Assembly (NCBI GenBank): GCA_041685735.1
Contig: JAWLFE010000006.1
Location: 1 to 64,000, forward strand
From: CSSed11-175R1 sp041685735
GTDB taxonomy: Bacteria > Actinomycetota > Nitriliruptoria > Nitriliruptorales > Nitriliruptoraceae
Reading direction: 5' to 3'
DNA: 64,000 bases
The notes under the pieces were generated by a model. That model had not been told where the DNA came from, did not search any database, and worked only from the letters and a program-made list of their open reading frames with translations. The position numbers were made by a program, and so were the translations under genes. This document shows, piece by piece, positions 9,128 through 17,771 of the stretch. Numbering within the stretch: position 1 is the first letter of the stretch; each line of letters begins with the position of its first letter.

Positions 9128-9627
9128 ACAGATGTGTGCGCGAACGAAGCCCAACCGGAAGCTCGATCCGAGAGGTGGAGGGATCTGGACGTCATCGTGG
9201 CATCGCCGGAACTGGCACGGGCGTTCACAGCGGGGACTCCCGAGCGTCCCATGAGGCGATTCGAGCCGGTGAGCAACGCGTCGTAGGTGCCGGTCGGAAT
9301 CGGCCGGGTCGGATTGCCGGTGCACCGGCCCTTCGCAGGGCTGTCATGGTGGTGACGGGGCGAGGATCCGTCTGCGTCGGAACTCGAACTCGTCAACGTC
9401 GGGTCGGCCACAGCTACGAGCGCGAGGCTGTCGAGGCTGACCCCTCGGCGATGAGTAGGACGCCGTGACCGTCGCGGGCGGGCGTGGCGGCCCCGACGTC
9501 GGTGTCGTCGTGCGTCAGCAGCAGGGCCGAGATGGCCACGCACGATCGCTATGGGGCTCCTCCGAAGACCCTGAGGCTGCTCGGCGCCCCTGTCGGCGAG
9601 ACCTCGGCGGCAGCCCGGAGCGGCTCG
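9128..9627. other. Gene-poor interval upstream of the LuxR-type regulator
   Basis: About 500 bases with only arginine-rich antisense-like frames in all directions. It must contain the promoter of the regulator at 6521-9127. I see no supported gene. Confidence 0.5.
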
Positions 9628-9804
9628 TCAGGATGTAGCGACGACATAGATGACCACGGCGATGGCTACCACGATCGTGATCAGGGGAACGAGGAGACCG
9701 AGGCGCCCACGCCGCCACGGGAACTGTGGCTCGCGTCCGTGCGCCTGGTTCTCGGCTTGGTGCAGCTTCGCGTGACTCGGCCCCATCATGCGCTCCCCAC
9801 TCAT
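9628..9804 (-). CDS. Small single-pass membrane protein (58 aa)
   Basis: A short frame from an ATG at 9804 to a TGA at 9628. It has a hydrophilic N-terminus (MSGERMMGPSHAKLHQAEN), a basic WRRGRLG stop-transfer patch, and then one strong membrane helix running almost to the C-terminus (LLVPLITIVVAIAVVIYVV). It ends ATS. A GGGGAG site lies just before two ATG codons at 9789 and 9786, so the true start may be there (52-53 residues). The charged, nonhydrophobic N-terminus in front of a C-terminal helix suggests a tail-anchored small protein. Function unknown. Confidence 0.55.
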   Translation of the reverse strand: MSGERMMGPSHAKLHQAENQAHGREPQFPWRRGRLGLLVPLITIVVAIAVVIYVVATS

Positions 9805-9947
9805 CTTGGAGATCTATCACAGCACCATCCCGGCAAGTCACCTCCAGCGTCAAGCCACTCCAGACGAGGCCGCAGACCGCCGGCCTCCCGAAGCGTGGTC
9901 GGGACCACCGTGCGGTAACGCCCGGAACTTCTACTCGGACCCTGCGA

Positions 9948-10391
9948 TTGGCGGCGTCCATTGATGACGCGCCGGACCGGTTACGGTTCGAGGTAGCGCT
10001 CGAGCGCTGGCTCCTTCCCGCGTTCGGGGAGCTGTCGCTACGCGAGGTGCTGGAAGCAGACCACAACGAGCCGTACCGCCAGCTCCTGGTCACTGGTGGG
10101 GATGACGATGGCGCGCGGGAGTGCCTCAACCTGATCCTGGACGGATCCGCCGAGCATCTCCAGGCCGGGACCGTCATCGTCGTCACCTGTCAATCAGGTG
10201 TCCAACGAAACCGGGAGCGATGGAAGGTGGGTCGGTCCCGTCGTTGGAGTGGGTGCGGTGTACGGCGTCCGCCAGCCTCAGCTAAGAGTTCTGCGGGTTC
10301 GTGGGCAGCACGATCCGGAAGGTGGTGCGACCCGGTTCGGAGTCCACGGTCAGCTCGCCACGGTGTTCCAGCACCACGATCCGATAGCTGA
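9948..10391 (+). CDS. Doubtful hypothetical protein or remnant
   Basis: An open frame with strong GC bias at third positions between about 9948 and 10185 (RLRFEVALERWLLP, FGELSLREVLEADHNEPY, CLNLILDGSAEHLQAG). After that the coding quality collapses and the frame runs antisense over the 3' end of the histidine kinase. There is no ATG or GTG with a ribosome site; a TTG at 9948 is possible. This fits the middle piece of a decayed gene better than an intact one. No family recognised. Confidence 0.3.
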   Translation: MAASIDDAPDRLRFEVALERWLLPAFGELSLREVLEADHNEPYRQLLVTGGDDDGARECLNLILDGSAEHLQAGTVIVVTCQSGVQRNRERWKVGRSRRWSGCGVRRPPASAKSSAGSWAARSGRWCDPVRSPRSARHGVPAPRSDS

Positions 10392-11682
10392 TCTGTAGGC
10401 CCAAGCCCGTGCCCTGGCCGGGCGGCTTGGTCGTGAAGAAGGCGTCGAAGATGCGGTCTCGGACATCGGGCGGGATGCCCAGCCCGTTGTCCTCGACCTC
10501 GACGGTGATGTCGGCACCGTTCGGATGGGCGCGCAGTGTCAGCGTCGGTTGACGGTCGTCGCTGACATCGGATAGAGCGCTGCAGGCGTTGTCGATCAGG
10601 TTCGTCCAGACCTGGTTGAGTTCGCTGCCGAGCGCCGGGATCTTGGGAAGTTGCGGATCGAACTCGCGCTGGACGCGCACGTGCCGCGTCTTGTGGGCGA
10701 GCAGCACGAGCGTGTCCTCGAGGCCCTGCACGACGTCGACGTTCTGAACCGGCGCCTGGTCGAGGAAGGCATAGCCCTTCAGCGCGCGGACGATGTCCGA
10801 CAGTCGCCGGGCGCCCTCGTCGACCTCGGTGACCAGCCGGCGTATCGAGATCGAGGAGACCAGGAACCTGAGGGCGTCGTCAAGGGTGGCTGCGTCCAGA
10901 TCGTCGCCGAGTTGCTCGAGCATCGTGACGTCGATCCCGGCATGGACGAGGTTGGGTGCCAGGCGCCATGGCTCCTCGACGCCGCGCTGTTCGAGCCACG
11001 CCTCGGCTTGCTCCTCCTCGTCGGCGAGAGCCAGCGTGCTGCGCCGCTCACCCGTCGAGGGGGGTCGCTCTGCGATCAGCGCAAGGGCCCGCTCTCGCAC
11101 GATGCCGGCGCCCGGGGCCTGCGTTCCGGCCAGCAACGTGGTGTAGGCGTCCAGCTCATCGTTCAGCCCCTGTGCAGCCCGGCGTACGGCCGCGGCCGGA
11201 TTGTTGAGCTCGTGCGCGACACCGGCCGTGAGGGTCCCGAGCTGGGCCATGCGATCGCTGTGACGAAGCCGCTCCGAGGTCTGCTGCATCCGGTCGATGA
11301 GCACCCGGAACATCGACCGCGCTGCGGACGGGCTGACCGCCAGCAGCTGGTCAAGTGTCACCTTCGGAATGGTCAGCAGTTCGGCTGGAGACCGTGCCCG
11401 CACCGACGCCATGCGCGGCGCCTCTTGGAGCAGCGCCATCTCGCCGATGACACTGCCGACTTCGCGGACCGCGACCAGCGCCTCGCGGCCCTCGGTGGCC
11501 TTGACGACCTCGACGCTGCCGGAGGTGACCACGTACGCGCTGTCGCCGGGATCGTTCTCCTCGAACAGCAGCTCCCCCGCTTCGAGGTGCAGCGGCGTCA
11601 CGTCCCTGCAGATCCGCCCCAGGTCGTCCTCGGAGAGATCGCTGAACAGTCCGACCTGCTTGAGGCGCTCGAGGGCGTCCAC
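10282..11682 (-). CDS. Histidine kinase with N-terminal cyclic-nucleotide-binding domain
   Basis: About 466 residues, GTG start at 11682, one base after the stop of the gene before it. Residues about 1-125 form a CRP/cNMP-binding fold (LFSDLSEDDLGRI, LLFEENDPGDSAYVV, VGSVIGEMALLQ, then APRMASVRA). The dimerisation box follows (TAGVAHELNNPAAAV, phospho-acceptor His) and then the ATPase domain with N box (IDNACSALS), G1 (EDNGLGIP), F box (FDAFFTTK) and G2 (GQGTGLGL). It has no membrane segment and should be cytosolic. It probably autophosphorylates in response to a cyclic nucleotide and passes phosphate to the REC domain encoded just upstream. Third gene of the cyclase operon. Confidence 0.93.
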   Translation of the reverse strand: MDALERLKQVGLFSDLSEDDLGRICRDVTPLHLEAGELLFEENDPGDSAYVVTSGSVEVVKATEGREALVAVREVGSVIGEMALLQEAPRMASVRARSPAELLTIPKVTLDQLLAVSPSAARSMFRVLIDRMQQTSERLRHSDRMAQLGTLTAGVAHELNNPAAAVRRAAQGLNDELDAYTTLLAGTQAPGAGIVRERALALIAERPPSTGERRSTLALADEEEQAEAWLEQRGVEEPWRLAPNLVHAGIDVTMLEQLGDDLDAATLDDALRFLVSSISIRRLVTEVDEGARRLSDIVRALKGYAFLDQAPVQNVDVVQGLEDTLVLLAHKTRHVRVQREFDPQLPKIPALGSELNQVWTNLIDNACSALSDVSDDRQPTLTLRAHPNGADITVEVEDNGLGIPPDVRDRIFDAFFTTKPPGQGTGLGLQISYRIVVLEHRGELTVDSEPGRTTFRIVLPTNPQNS

Positions 11683-11683
11683 G

Positions 11684-13345
11684 TCACTCGGCCGCCAGAT
11701 AGCGGTGCACGAAGGAGATGCACATCGAGCCCTGGCCCACGGCCGTCGCCACCCGTTGGACCGCACCCGCGCACACGTCCCCGGCGGCGAAGATCCCAGG
11801 AACACTGGTTTCGAGCAGGTACGGATCGCGGTCGGGGCGCCAGCCCGGTGGGCGTGATCCGGGGGCGGCGATGTCCGGGCCGGTCTGGATGAATCCGCGC
11901 GCGTTCCTGATGACCACCCCGTCCAGGAAGTCGGCGTGGGGTACTGCCCCCACGAAGATGAACAAGCCGGTGCCTGGCTCCACGGCGCTCTGTCCGCTTT
12001 CGCTGTTGGTGAGCACGACCTCCTCGAGGCGGTCCGCGCCGCGCAGCTCGGCAACCGTCGTGTTCGTGAGCACCCGGATGTTGTCCGTGGCACCGATCTG
12101 GTCCACGAGGTACTGCGACATCTTCGTCTCGATGGAGCGGCCACGGACGAGCAGGGTCACCTGCTCCGCGTAGCGCGAGAACATCATGGCGGCCTGGCCG
12201 GCGGAGTTCGCACCGCCCACGATCATCACCTGCTCCCCGCGGTAGCTGGACGCGTCCGCCATGGTCGCCCCGTAGTACACCCCGGCACCGGTCAGGCGCT
12301 CGGCGCCGGGAACCTCCAGCCAGCGCACCTTCATGCCCGAGGCGACCAGCACGGCACGGGACGACAGCTCCCGACCGTCGGACAGGGTGACGACCCGGGC
12401 TGGTCCTTCCGCACGCACCGAGGTGACGTCCACGGGAGACAGGATCTCGGCGCCGAGCCGTCCTGCCTGTGCGGTCGCCCGTCGAGCCAGGTCGGCCCCG
12501 CTGATACCGTTCGGGAAGCCGAGGTAGTTCTCGATCCGCGAACTCATGCCGGCCTGGCCACCGGTCGCCTGGCGCTCGAGCACGGCGACGCGAAGTCCCT
12601 CGGACGCCCCGTAGACTGCGCCGGCGAGCCCCGCTGGTCCGGCCCCGATGATGACCAGGTCGTAGAACGCCGCGCTGGCCTCGCTCTTGCGGCCGATCTG
12701 CTCGGCCAGCTGACGTTGGTCGGGCTGGGCGAACGTGGTGCCATCCGGGAAGAACACCAACGGCAGCAGCGCGTCGACCTCGCCCGGCGCCGCGGCCAGG
12801 GCCCGGGCCTCCGGATCGCGATCGACATCCAGGAACCGGTACGGGACCTGGTTGCGGGTGAGGAAGTCCTTGATCTTGTGGCTCGCAGCATCCCACCGGG
12901 CGCCGACGACCCGGATGCCGTCAGCCGGGGCGGGTCGTGCAGCGGTCCAGTCTCCGAGCAGGTCGTCGAGCACCGGATAGAGCGTCTGCTCGGGCGGATC
13001 CCACGGCTTCATGAGATAGTGGTCGAGGCCGACCTCGTTGATGCTCTGGATCGCCGCCTCGGTATCGGCGTATGCGGTGAGCAGCACCCGACGGGCGTCC
13101 GGATAGTGCTCCCGGGCACGCACGAGCAACTCTGTTCCCGACAGGGTGGGCATCCGCTGGTCCACGAGGAACAGCGCGATCACCTCGCCGCGCCGGTGCA
13201 GCTCCTCGACCGCCTCCAGTGCCTCGGGGCCACCGTCGCTCGCCACGATCCGGTAGTCCTGGGCGTAGCGCTCCTGCAGGTCCCGACGGACCGCCGAGAG
13301 CACCTGTGGATCGTCATCGACCGCGAGGATGATCGCTTTGCTCAT
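11684..13345 (-). CDS. Response regulator fused to thioredoxin-reductase-like flavoprotein
   Basis: About 553 residues. Residues 1-125 are a REC domain (acidic AVDDDPQ, phospho-Asp in LVDQRMP, Lys in LMKPW). Residues about 145-225 resemble a glutaredoxin/thioredoxin fold (VPYRFLDVDRDPEA) without CxxC. The rest is a thioredoxin-reductase-type FAD/NAD(P) oxidoreductase (IIGAGPAGLAGAVYGASEG, MIVGGANSAGQAA, FAAGDVC). Where true thioredoxin reductases have CATC, this one has YYGATMAD, so it cannot reduce thioredoxin by the usual route. ATG 13345 overlaps the cyclase stop (ATGA), so the two are translationally coupled. The fusion is a known actinobacterial architecture; its substrate is not known to me. 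Confidence 0.92.
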   Translation of the reverse strand: MSKAIILAVDDDPQVLSAVRRDLQERYAQDYRIVASDGGPEALEAVEELHRRGEVIALFLVDQRMPTLSGTELLVRAREHYPDARRVLLTAYADTEAAIQSINEVGLDHYLMKPWDPPEQTLYPVLDDLLGDWTAARPAPADGIRVVGARWDAASHKIKDFLTRNQVPYRFLDVDRDPEARALAAAPGEVDALLPLVFFPDGTTFAQPDQRQLAEQIGRKSEASAAFYDLVIIGAGPAGLAGAVYGASEGLRVAVLERQATGGQAGMSSRIENYLGFPNGISGADLARRATAQAGRLGAEILSPVDVTSVRAEGPARVVTLSDGRELSSRAVLVASGMKVRWLEVPGAERLTGAGVYYGATMADASSYRGEQVMIVGGANSAGQAAMMFSRYAEQVTLLVRGRSIETKMSQYLVDQIGATDNIRVLTNTTVAELRGADRLEEVVLTNSESGQSAVEPGTGLFIFVGAVPHADFLDGVVIRNARGFIQTGPDIAAPGSRPPGWRPDRDPYLLETSVPGIFAAGDVCAGAVQRVATAVGQGSMCISFVHRYLAAE

Positions 13346-16300
13346 GGTTCCCACTTCCCGTGCTGGTCATCAGAGCTGGGCTCCGATGGTGACACCACGC
13401 TCCCGCAGAGCCTGGCACGCAGCTGGGCCCGTCGTTCGGTGTCGGTGAGGGTGCCGACGATCTCATCGGCGAGTTGCTCGTGTCGCTCCCGGTGTGTCGT
13501 AGCCTCGGCGTCCCGACCGAGCACAGCGGCGATGTCGGCTCGCTCGGCTGCGAGCTCGCAAGCCACCAGCCGCGTGCCCATCCGCTCCGCCGCGGTCTCT
13601 GCGGCGACGAATGCGGCATCGGCCGCGACCAGATCGCCTCCGGTTCGCGCGATCAGCCCTGCGAGCTGCTCGAGGTCGGCGTCGAAGGCCCGCATACCGC
13701 GCTGCGCGGTGTAGGCGACCGCTTCGTCGAGCAGGTCGCGGGCCTTGGCGGGGTCTCCGCGCTCGAGAGCGACCCGAGCGGTGCCGGCAAGCAGCCGTGG
13801 CCGTTCCCAGAACCGGCTGCTGGACGACGTCCGAAGTCCAACCGTCAGGTCCGCCTCGACCTCGCTCCAGTCACCCTGCTCGATGCCGGCCAGAGCCAGG
13901 TCTGCCCACACCGTCGAGGCCAGGTAGTCGCCAACCGGCAGGGTGAGGGCCTCGAGCGCGCGCTTGCGTTGCCGCCGGCTGTTCTCCACGTCACCGCAGA
14001 CGGCGTAGCACCGGGCCAGGGTCGCCGAGGCTCCGCTGGTGGCGAAGGCCTGCCCATTCGCATCGGCGGTGCGAACCGCCTCGGCGAGCAGCGACAAGGC
14101 GGTTCCGATGTCGCCGAGCCAGAGCGCCATCCGCCCTGCGGAGGCCTGGACGATGGCGGTGTAGAACGACCCGTACCGCGCGAGGGTCTCGCGGGACCCG
14201 GCCATGAGTTCGAGGCTGGCAGCCAGCTCGCCGTCACGCTCACGCAGCACCGCCTCGCCGAGGGCGGTGATGATGGCCAACGACTCCTCGGATCCGGCCT
14301 CGAGCGCGGCCTGTCGTGCCTCCGCCATGGCCGCACCCACATCGTCGAACTCTGCTGCGGCGATGAGGTTCATCGCGCGCCGCATGAGCCCCGTCACGCG
14401 GATCTGGTCGCTGCCGTTGGCCGCACCAAGGCGGGCTGTCTCGACGTCGTGGGCGACCGCATCGTCGAACTCGCCCTGGGCGACCGCGACGAAGCAGGCG
14501 TTCATGTGGTATTCGGCCAAGCCGAGTTCGTCGCCGGCGCCCTCGGCCACCGTCCGGGCGCGGTCCAGGTAGTCCGTCGCCGCCGTGAAGTCGGAACCGA
14601 AGACGGCGGCGTTGAACCCGAGCCTGTTCAGGGCGCGCACCTCGAGCGACGGGTGGCCCGTGGTGCGTCCGAGGTCCGCCAGGGATTGATAGGCGGCCGA
14701 CGCATGGTCGAGATCGGGCACCAATGAGTAGGCCTCGCCGAGCCCGAGGTGCGCCCGGCCGACGTCGTCGGGGCTCGTCTCGGCCGGCACATGGTCAAGC
14801 GCAGTGGTGAACAGCCGGATGGCCTCGGCTGGGGACATGGCCCGGTTGGCTCGTCTGCCGGCTTCCACGAGCCAGGGGAACGCCGCGTCTGGCTGGTCAC
14901 TGGCGAGGTGATGGCGGGCGATCTCGTGGGGCGCGCCAGTGTTGGATGCTTCGAGGTGGCTGGCCAGACGTGCATGCAACTCACGACGGTCCCTGAGCAA
15001 CACGATGTTGTAGGCCGCCTCCTGGATCAGGGCATGACGGAACGCGAACAGCGGCCGGGGCAGTCGGCGCTGCTCGGTGAGGACGCTCTCACGTACGAGA
15101 TCGGCGAGGACGGCGTCGACATCGACATCGTCGACGAGCGCCGCCACCGCCGCAGGCTCGAACTCGCGACCGACGACGGCCGCGACCTCCGCCACCCGGC
15201 GGGTGTCGTCGTCCAGCCGATCGAGCCGGGCGCCGAGCAGGCCGGACAGCGAGTCCGGAACCTCGGGGGCACCGACCTCGGTGACCGAGCCGGCCAACTC
15301 CTCGACGAACAGCGGATTGCCATCAGCTCGCTGGAGGAGCCGTTGGCGGTCTTCGGCAGACACATTGCGCCCCCCCAACAACAGTTCGAGCAGTGCGTCT
15401 GTCGTCGTCGCGTCGAGCGCGTCGAGCGCGATCGGGGTGTGCCGGTGGTTCGCCTCCCGGGTCGCCTTCTCGACCAGTCGCCACGCCGGCTCCTCACGGA
15501 CCGGGCGCAGTGCCAGCACGAGCGCGATCGGCACGCGCTCGGCCGAATCGATGAGCCGCTCTGTCAGAGCCAGCGATAGGGCATCGGCCCAATGCAGGTC
15601 GTTCAGGACGATGACCAGGGGGCGGCGGGCTGCCTCAGCCTCGAGGTAGGAGATGATGGCATTGGCGGTCCGCTCGTGGAGCGTGGGGGTTTCCAGGGCA
15701 TCGACGAGCGCAGCGGCCTCCGGCGGGAGTGGTGCGCCCACGGCGTGGCCGAGGAAGGTGGCCATGTCGGGGTCGGGTTCGTCGGTGAGCCCGGTGACCG
15801 CCTCGGTGATGCGCTGGAACGCGCTGACCTCGCCAAGATCATCGAGATCGAGCCAGCGGGCCGCGGCGTCGATGAAGGGGGTGTAGGCAACGCCGGCGTC
15901 GAACGAACGGCTGGAGCCCTCGAACCACGCGATGTCACCTGGGTCGCGGATGGTCGCCGCGATGTCGAACGCCGACTCGCCGTCCTCTCGCATCGCGATC
16001 AGCAGCCGCGACTTGCCGATGCCCGCTTCGCCGATGAGTGTGACGATCCCGCCGATCCCCGCGGCGGCGGCCTGCAGGACCGAATGCAGCGCAGCCCGCT
16101 CCCGGTCACGTCCGAGGAGCGGTGTCGCCGCGGTACCGGCCGCGACCGTGCTTGCCACGCCGTCTGCCCGCAGGGCGAGCACCGGTTCACTGCGACCCTT
16201 GACCTCGACCGGTCCGATCTCGGTGAGGATGAACGCGTCACCGAGCAGGCGGGCCGTGGTCTCCGTGATGCGTACCGTGCCCGGCTCCGCGGTCTGTTCC

Positions 16301-17010
16301 ATGCGGGCCGCGACGTTGATCGCGTCACCGAGTGCGGTGTATTCGACCCGGAGGTCCGATCCAACCTCGCCGACGACCACGAGCCCGGTGTTGATGCCCA
16401 CCCGGATCGCGATCGGAACTCCCGTGCGTCGGTCCACGTCGGCCGCGTACCCGCGGATCGACTCGATCATCTCGAGCCCTACATGCACAGCCCGGACCGG
16501 ATCGTCCTCGCGGGCGATCGGGGCACCGAAGAAGGCCAGCACGGCGTCGCCCTGCAGTCGAGCCAGCGTGCCCTCGTAGCGATATACCGGAGCGATCAGG
16601 TGCTCGAACGCCCCGTTGACGATCTCGGCCCACTCCTCGGGGTCGAGCCGCTCGGCGGCGGACGTCGAGCCCTGGATGTCGGCGAACAGCATGGTGACGG
16701 TGCGCCGCTCCCCCCGCATCGCGCCGCCGTCACGGGCGGTACGGATCTTGCGCAGCAGCGTCTCGGGTACGTAACGGCTGAGCCCACGCTCGTCCTCAGG
16801 TCTCGGTCCATCGGCGAGCGCAGCGCCGCAGTTCGAGCAGAACCGTGCGTCGGGCTCGACGACGTGCCCGCAGACCGGACAAGTCGTATCGAGCGGTGAT
16901 CCGCACTGGGCGCAGAACCTCGCACTGCTTGCGGTGGCGTGTCCGCAGGTGGAGCACGCCACCACCGCATCGCCCACGACCGGACCTCCGCTGCCGCCTC
17001 CCCCGGCCAT
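13342..17010 (-). CDS. Class III adenylate/guanylate cyclase with zinc ribbons, AAA ATPase and TPR region
   Basis: A 1222-residue signalling protein. Two zinc ribbons (CSTCGH...CAQCG and CPVCGH...CSNCG, residues 19-62) precede a class III cyclase domain (about 100-285) with both metal aspartates (LFADIQGST, D111, and LQGDAVLAFFG) and the region around EYTALGDAINVAARM. An ATPase follows with Walker A GEAGIGKSR (about residue 325) and a Walker B-like VLNDLHWAD, then a long TPR-like helical tail. It should make cAMP or cGMP under control of the ATPase/TPR sensor. It leads the operon cyclase - REC/TrxR fusion - cNMP-binding kinase, which suggests its product is read by the kinase. The ATG at 17010 has only a weak AGGG site. 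Confidence 0.93.
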   Translation of the reverse strand: MAGGGGSGGPVVGDAVVACSTCGHATASSARFCAQCGSPLDTTCPVCGHVVEPDARFCSNCGAALADGPRPEDERGLSRYVPETLLRKIRTARDGGAMRGERRTVTMLFADIQGSTSAAERLDPEEWAEIVNGAFEHLIAPVYRYEGTLARLQGDAVLAFFGAPIAREDDPVRAVHVGLEMIESIRGYAADVDRRTGVPIAIRVGINTGLVVVGEVGSDLRVEYTALGDAINVAARMEQTAEPGTVRITETTARLLGDAFILTEIGPVEVKGRSEPVLALRADGVASTVAAGTAATPLLGRDRERAALHSVLQAAAAGIGGIVTLIGEAGIGKSRLLIAMREDGESAFDIAATIRDPGDIAWFEGSSRSFDAGVAYTPFIDAAARWLDLDDLGEVSAFQRITEAVTGLTDEPDPDMATFLGHAVGAPLPPEAAALVDALETPTLHERTANAIISYLEAEAARRPLVIVLNDLHWADALSLALTERLIDSAERVPIALVLALRPVREEPAWRLVEKATREANHRHTPIALDALDATTTDALLELLLGGRNVSAEDRQRLLQRADGNPLFVEELAGSVTEVGAPEVPDSLSGLLGARLDRLDDDTRRVAEVAAVVGREFEPAAVAALVDDVDVDAVLADLVRESVLTEQRRLPRPLFAFRHALIQEAAYNIVLLRDRRELHARLASHLEASNTGAPHEIARHHLASDQPDAAFPWLVEAGRRANRAMSPAEAIRLFTTALDHVPAETSPDDVGRAHLGLGEAYSLVPDLDHASAAYQSLADLGRTTGHPSLEVRALNRLGFNAAVFGSDFTAATDYLDRARTVAEGAGDELGLAEYHMNACFVAVAQGEFDDAVAHDVETARLGAANGSDQIRVTGLMRRAMNLIAAAEFDDVGAAMAEARQAALEAGSEESLAIITALGEAVLRERDGELAASLELMAGSRETLARYGSFYTAIVQASAGRMALWLGDIGTALSLLAEAVRTADANGQAFATSGASATLARCYAVCGDVENSRRQRKRALEALTLPVGDYLASTVWADLALAGIEQGDWSEVEADLTVGLRTSSSSRFWERPRLLAGTARVALERGDPAKARDLLDEAVAYTAQRGMRAFDADLEQLAGLIARTGGDLVAADAAFVAAETAAERMGTRLVACELAAERADIAAVLGRDAEATTHRERHEQLADEIVGTLTDTERRAQLRARLCGSVVSPSEPSSDDQHGKWEP

Positions 17011-17354
17011 GAACCCTAATGGCTGGTTCCGCGGGCCGTTGCTGATGTGCCCGAATCACCTGCACCGCCCGCACTGCAGACCCCCACATGACCCAGGGGG
17101 TGGGACACCAGGTCGTGACCTCACCATCCAGCGGGACCGCGTCCGTGGACGTTGACCCGCGGGTGCACCAGCCATCGTCGGGTCCAGTCGCTCGGTCCAT
17201 CCGCCGATCCGAGTCTGTCCCCAGCTCGGCCCGATCGCCCGTCAGACGCCCAGGAGCACACGCCCGGTATTGCTACCCGGTCGAGCCGAGGAAGTGCCGT
17301 TCTGAGCGCGTCGTGGCCAGCGGCACACCTGAACTGCCGATCCTGGCGGCCGAC
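17011..17354. other. Intergenic region upstream of the cyclase operon
   Basis: About 340 bases between the DUF6429-like gene (stop 17355) and the cyclase start (17010), both on the minus strand. Frames here are proline/arginine-rich noise. It should contain the cyclase operon promoter, but I could not pick a convincing -35/-10 pair. Confidence 0.5.
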
Positions 17355-17615
17355 TCAGTCACTCCCCGCTTCCTCGACCCCGAACAGTTCGGTGAACAGC
17401 TGCTCGGCCAGGCGAGCTCCCTCATCGGTCAACGCCACCGACTTGGCCTTGGAACGAGGATCGTCGATCAGCCCTCGCTCGTACAGACCGTCGGTGGCCT
17501 CCCAGGGGAAGCTCTTCCACGCCCGCGACCCGAACTTGTCTGCGTGCGTGTTGAGGTGCATCAGCGCGAGAACCGCGTCCTGAACACGTCGCTCGTCGTA
17601 CACAGCGCACTCCAT
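17355..17615 (-). CDS. DUF6429-like small protein
   Basis: An 86-residue cytosolic protein. The core pattern SRAWKSFPWEATDGLYERGL, then IDDPRSKAKSVALTDEG, is how I recognise the DUF6429 family: a winged-helix-like fold with the W-K-x-x-W/D core and a C-terminal T-x-E-G-x-x helix. Proteins of this kind are small, often carried on mobile DNA, and of unknown function. The start ATG at 17615 has no strong ribosome site. It lies between the cyclase operon and the divergent integrase remnant, so it may have arrived with the integrated element. Confidence 0.7.
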   Translation of the reverse strand: MECAVYDERRVQDAVLALMHLNTHADKFGSRAWKSFPWEATDGLYERGLIDDPRSKAKSVALTDEGARLAEQLFTELFGVEEAGSD

Positions 17616-17771
17616 AGCTCAGCAGTCCCCTATCGACAAGGCTACGCCGACGCCGATTGCTGGTCACCCGAAGGATCGACGTCTTGGCTGGCATCGCTGC
17701 CTGTGGATATCGGTCGACACCGGGTGCGCGATCCGTGCTGCACTGCCCATCGATACTTCGAGGGTGCGGCG

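Noticed and set aside
7481..9286. Long plus-strand open frame antisense to the LuxR-type regulator
   Set aside because: Its product is a mirror of the real gene's codon bias (R, G, P, V-rich, no domains); the minus strand encodes Walker A and HTH motifs.
15592..16899. Plus-strand frame inside the cyclase gene
   Set aside because: Shadow of the cyclase/AAA region; no start context or domain.
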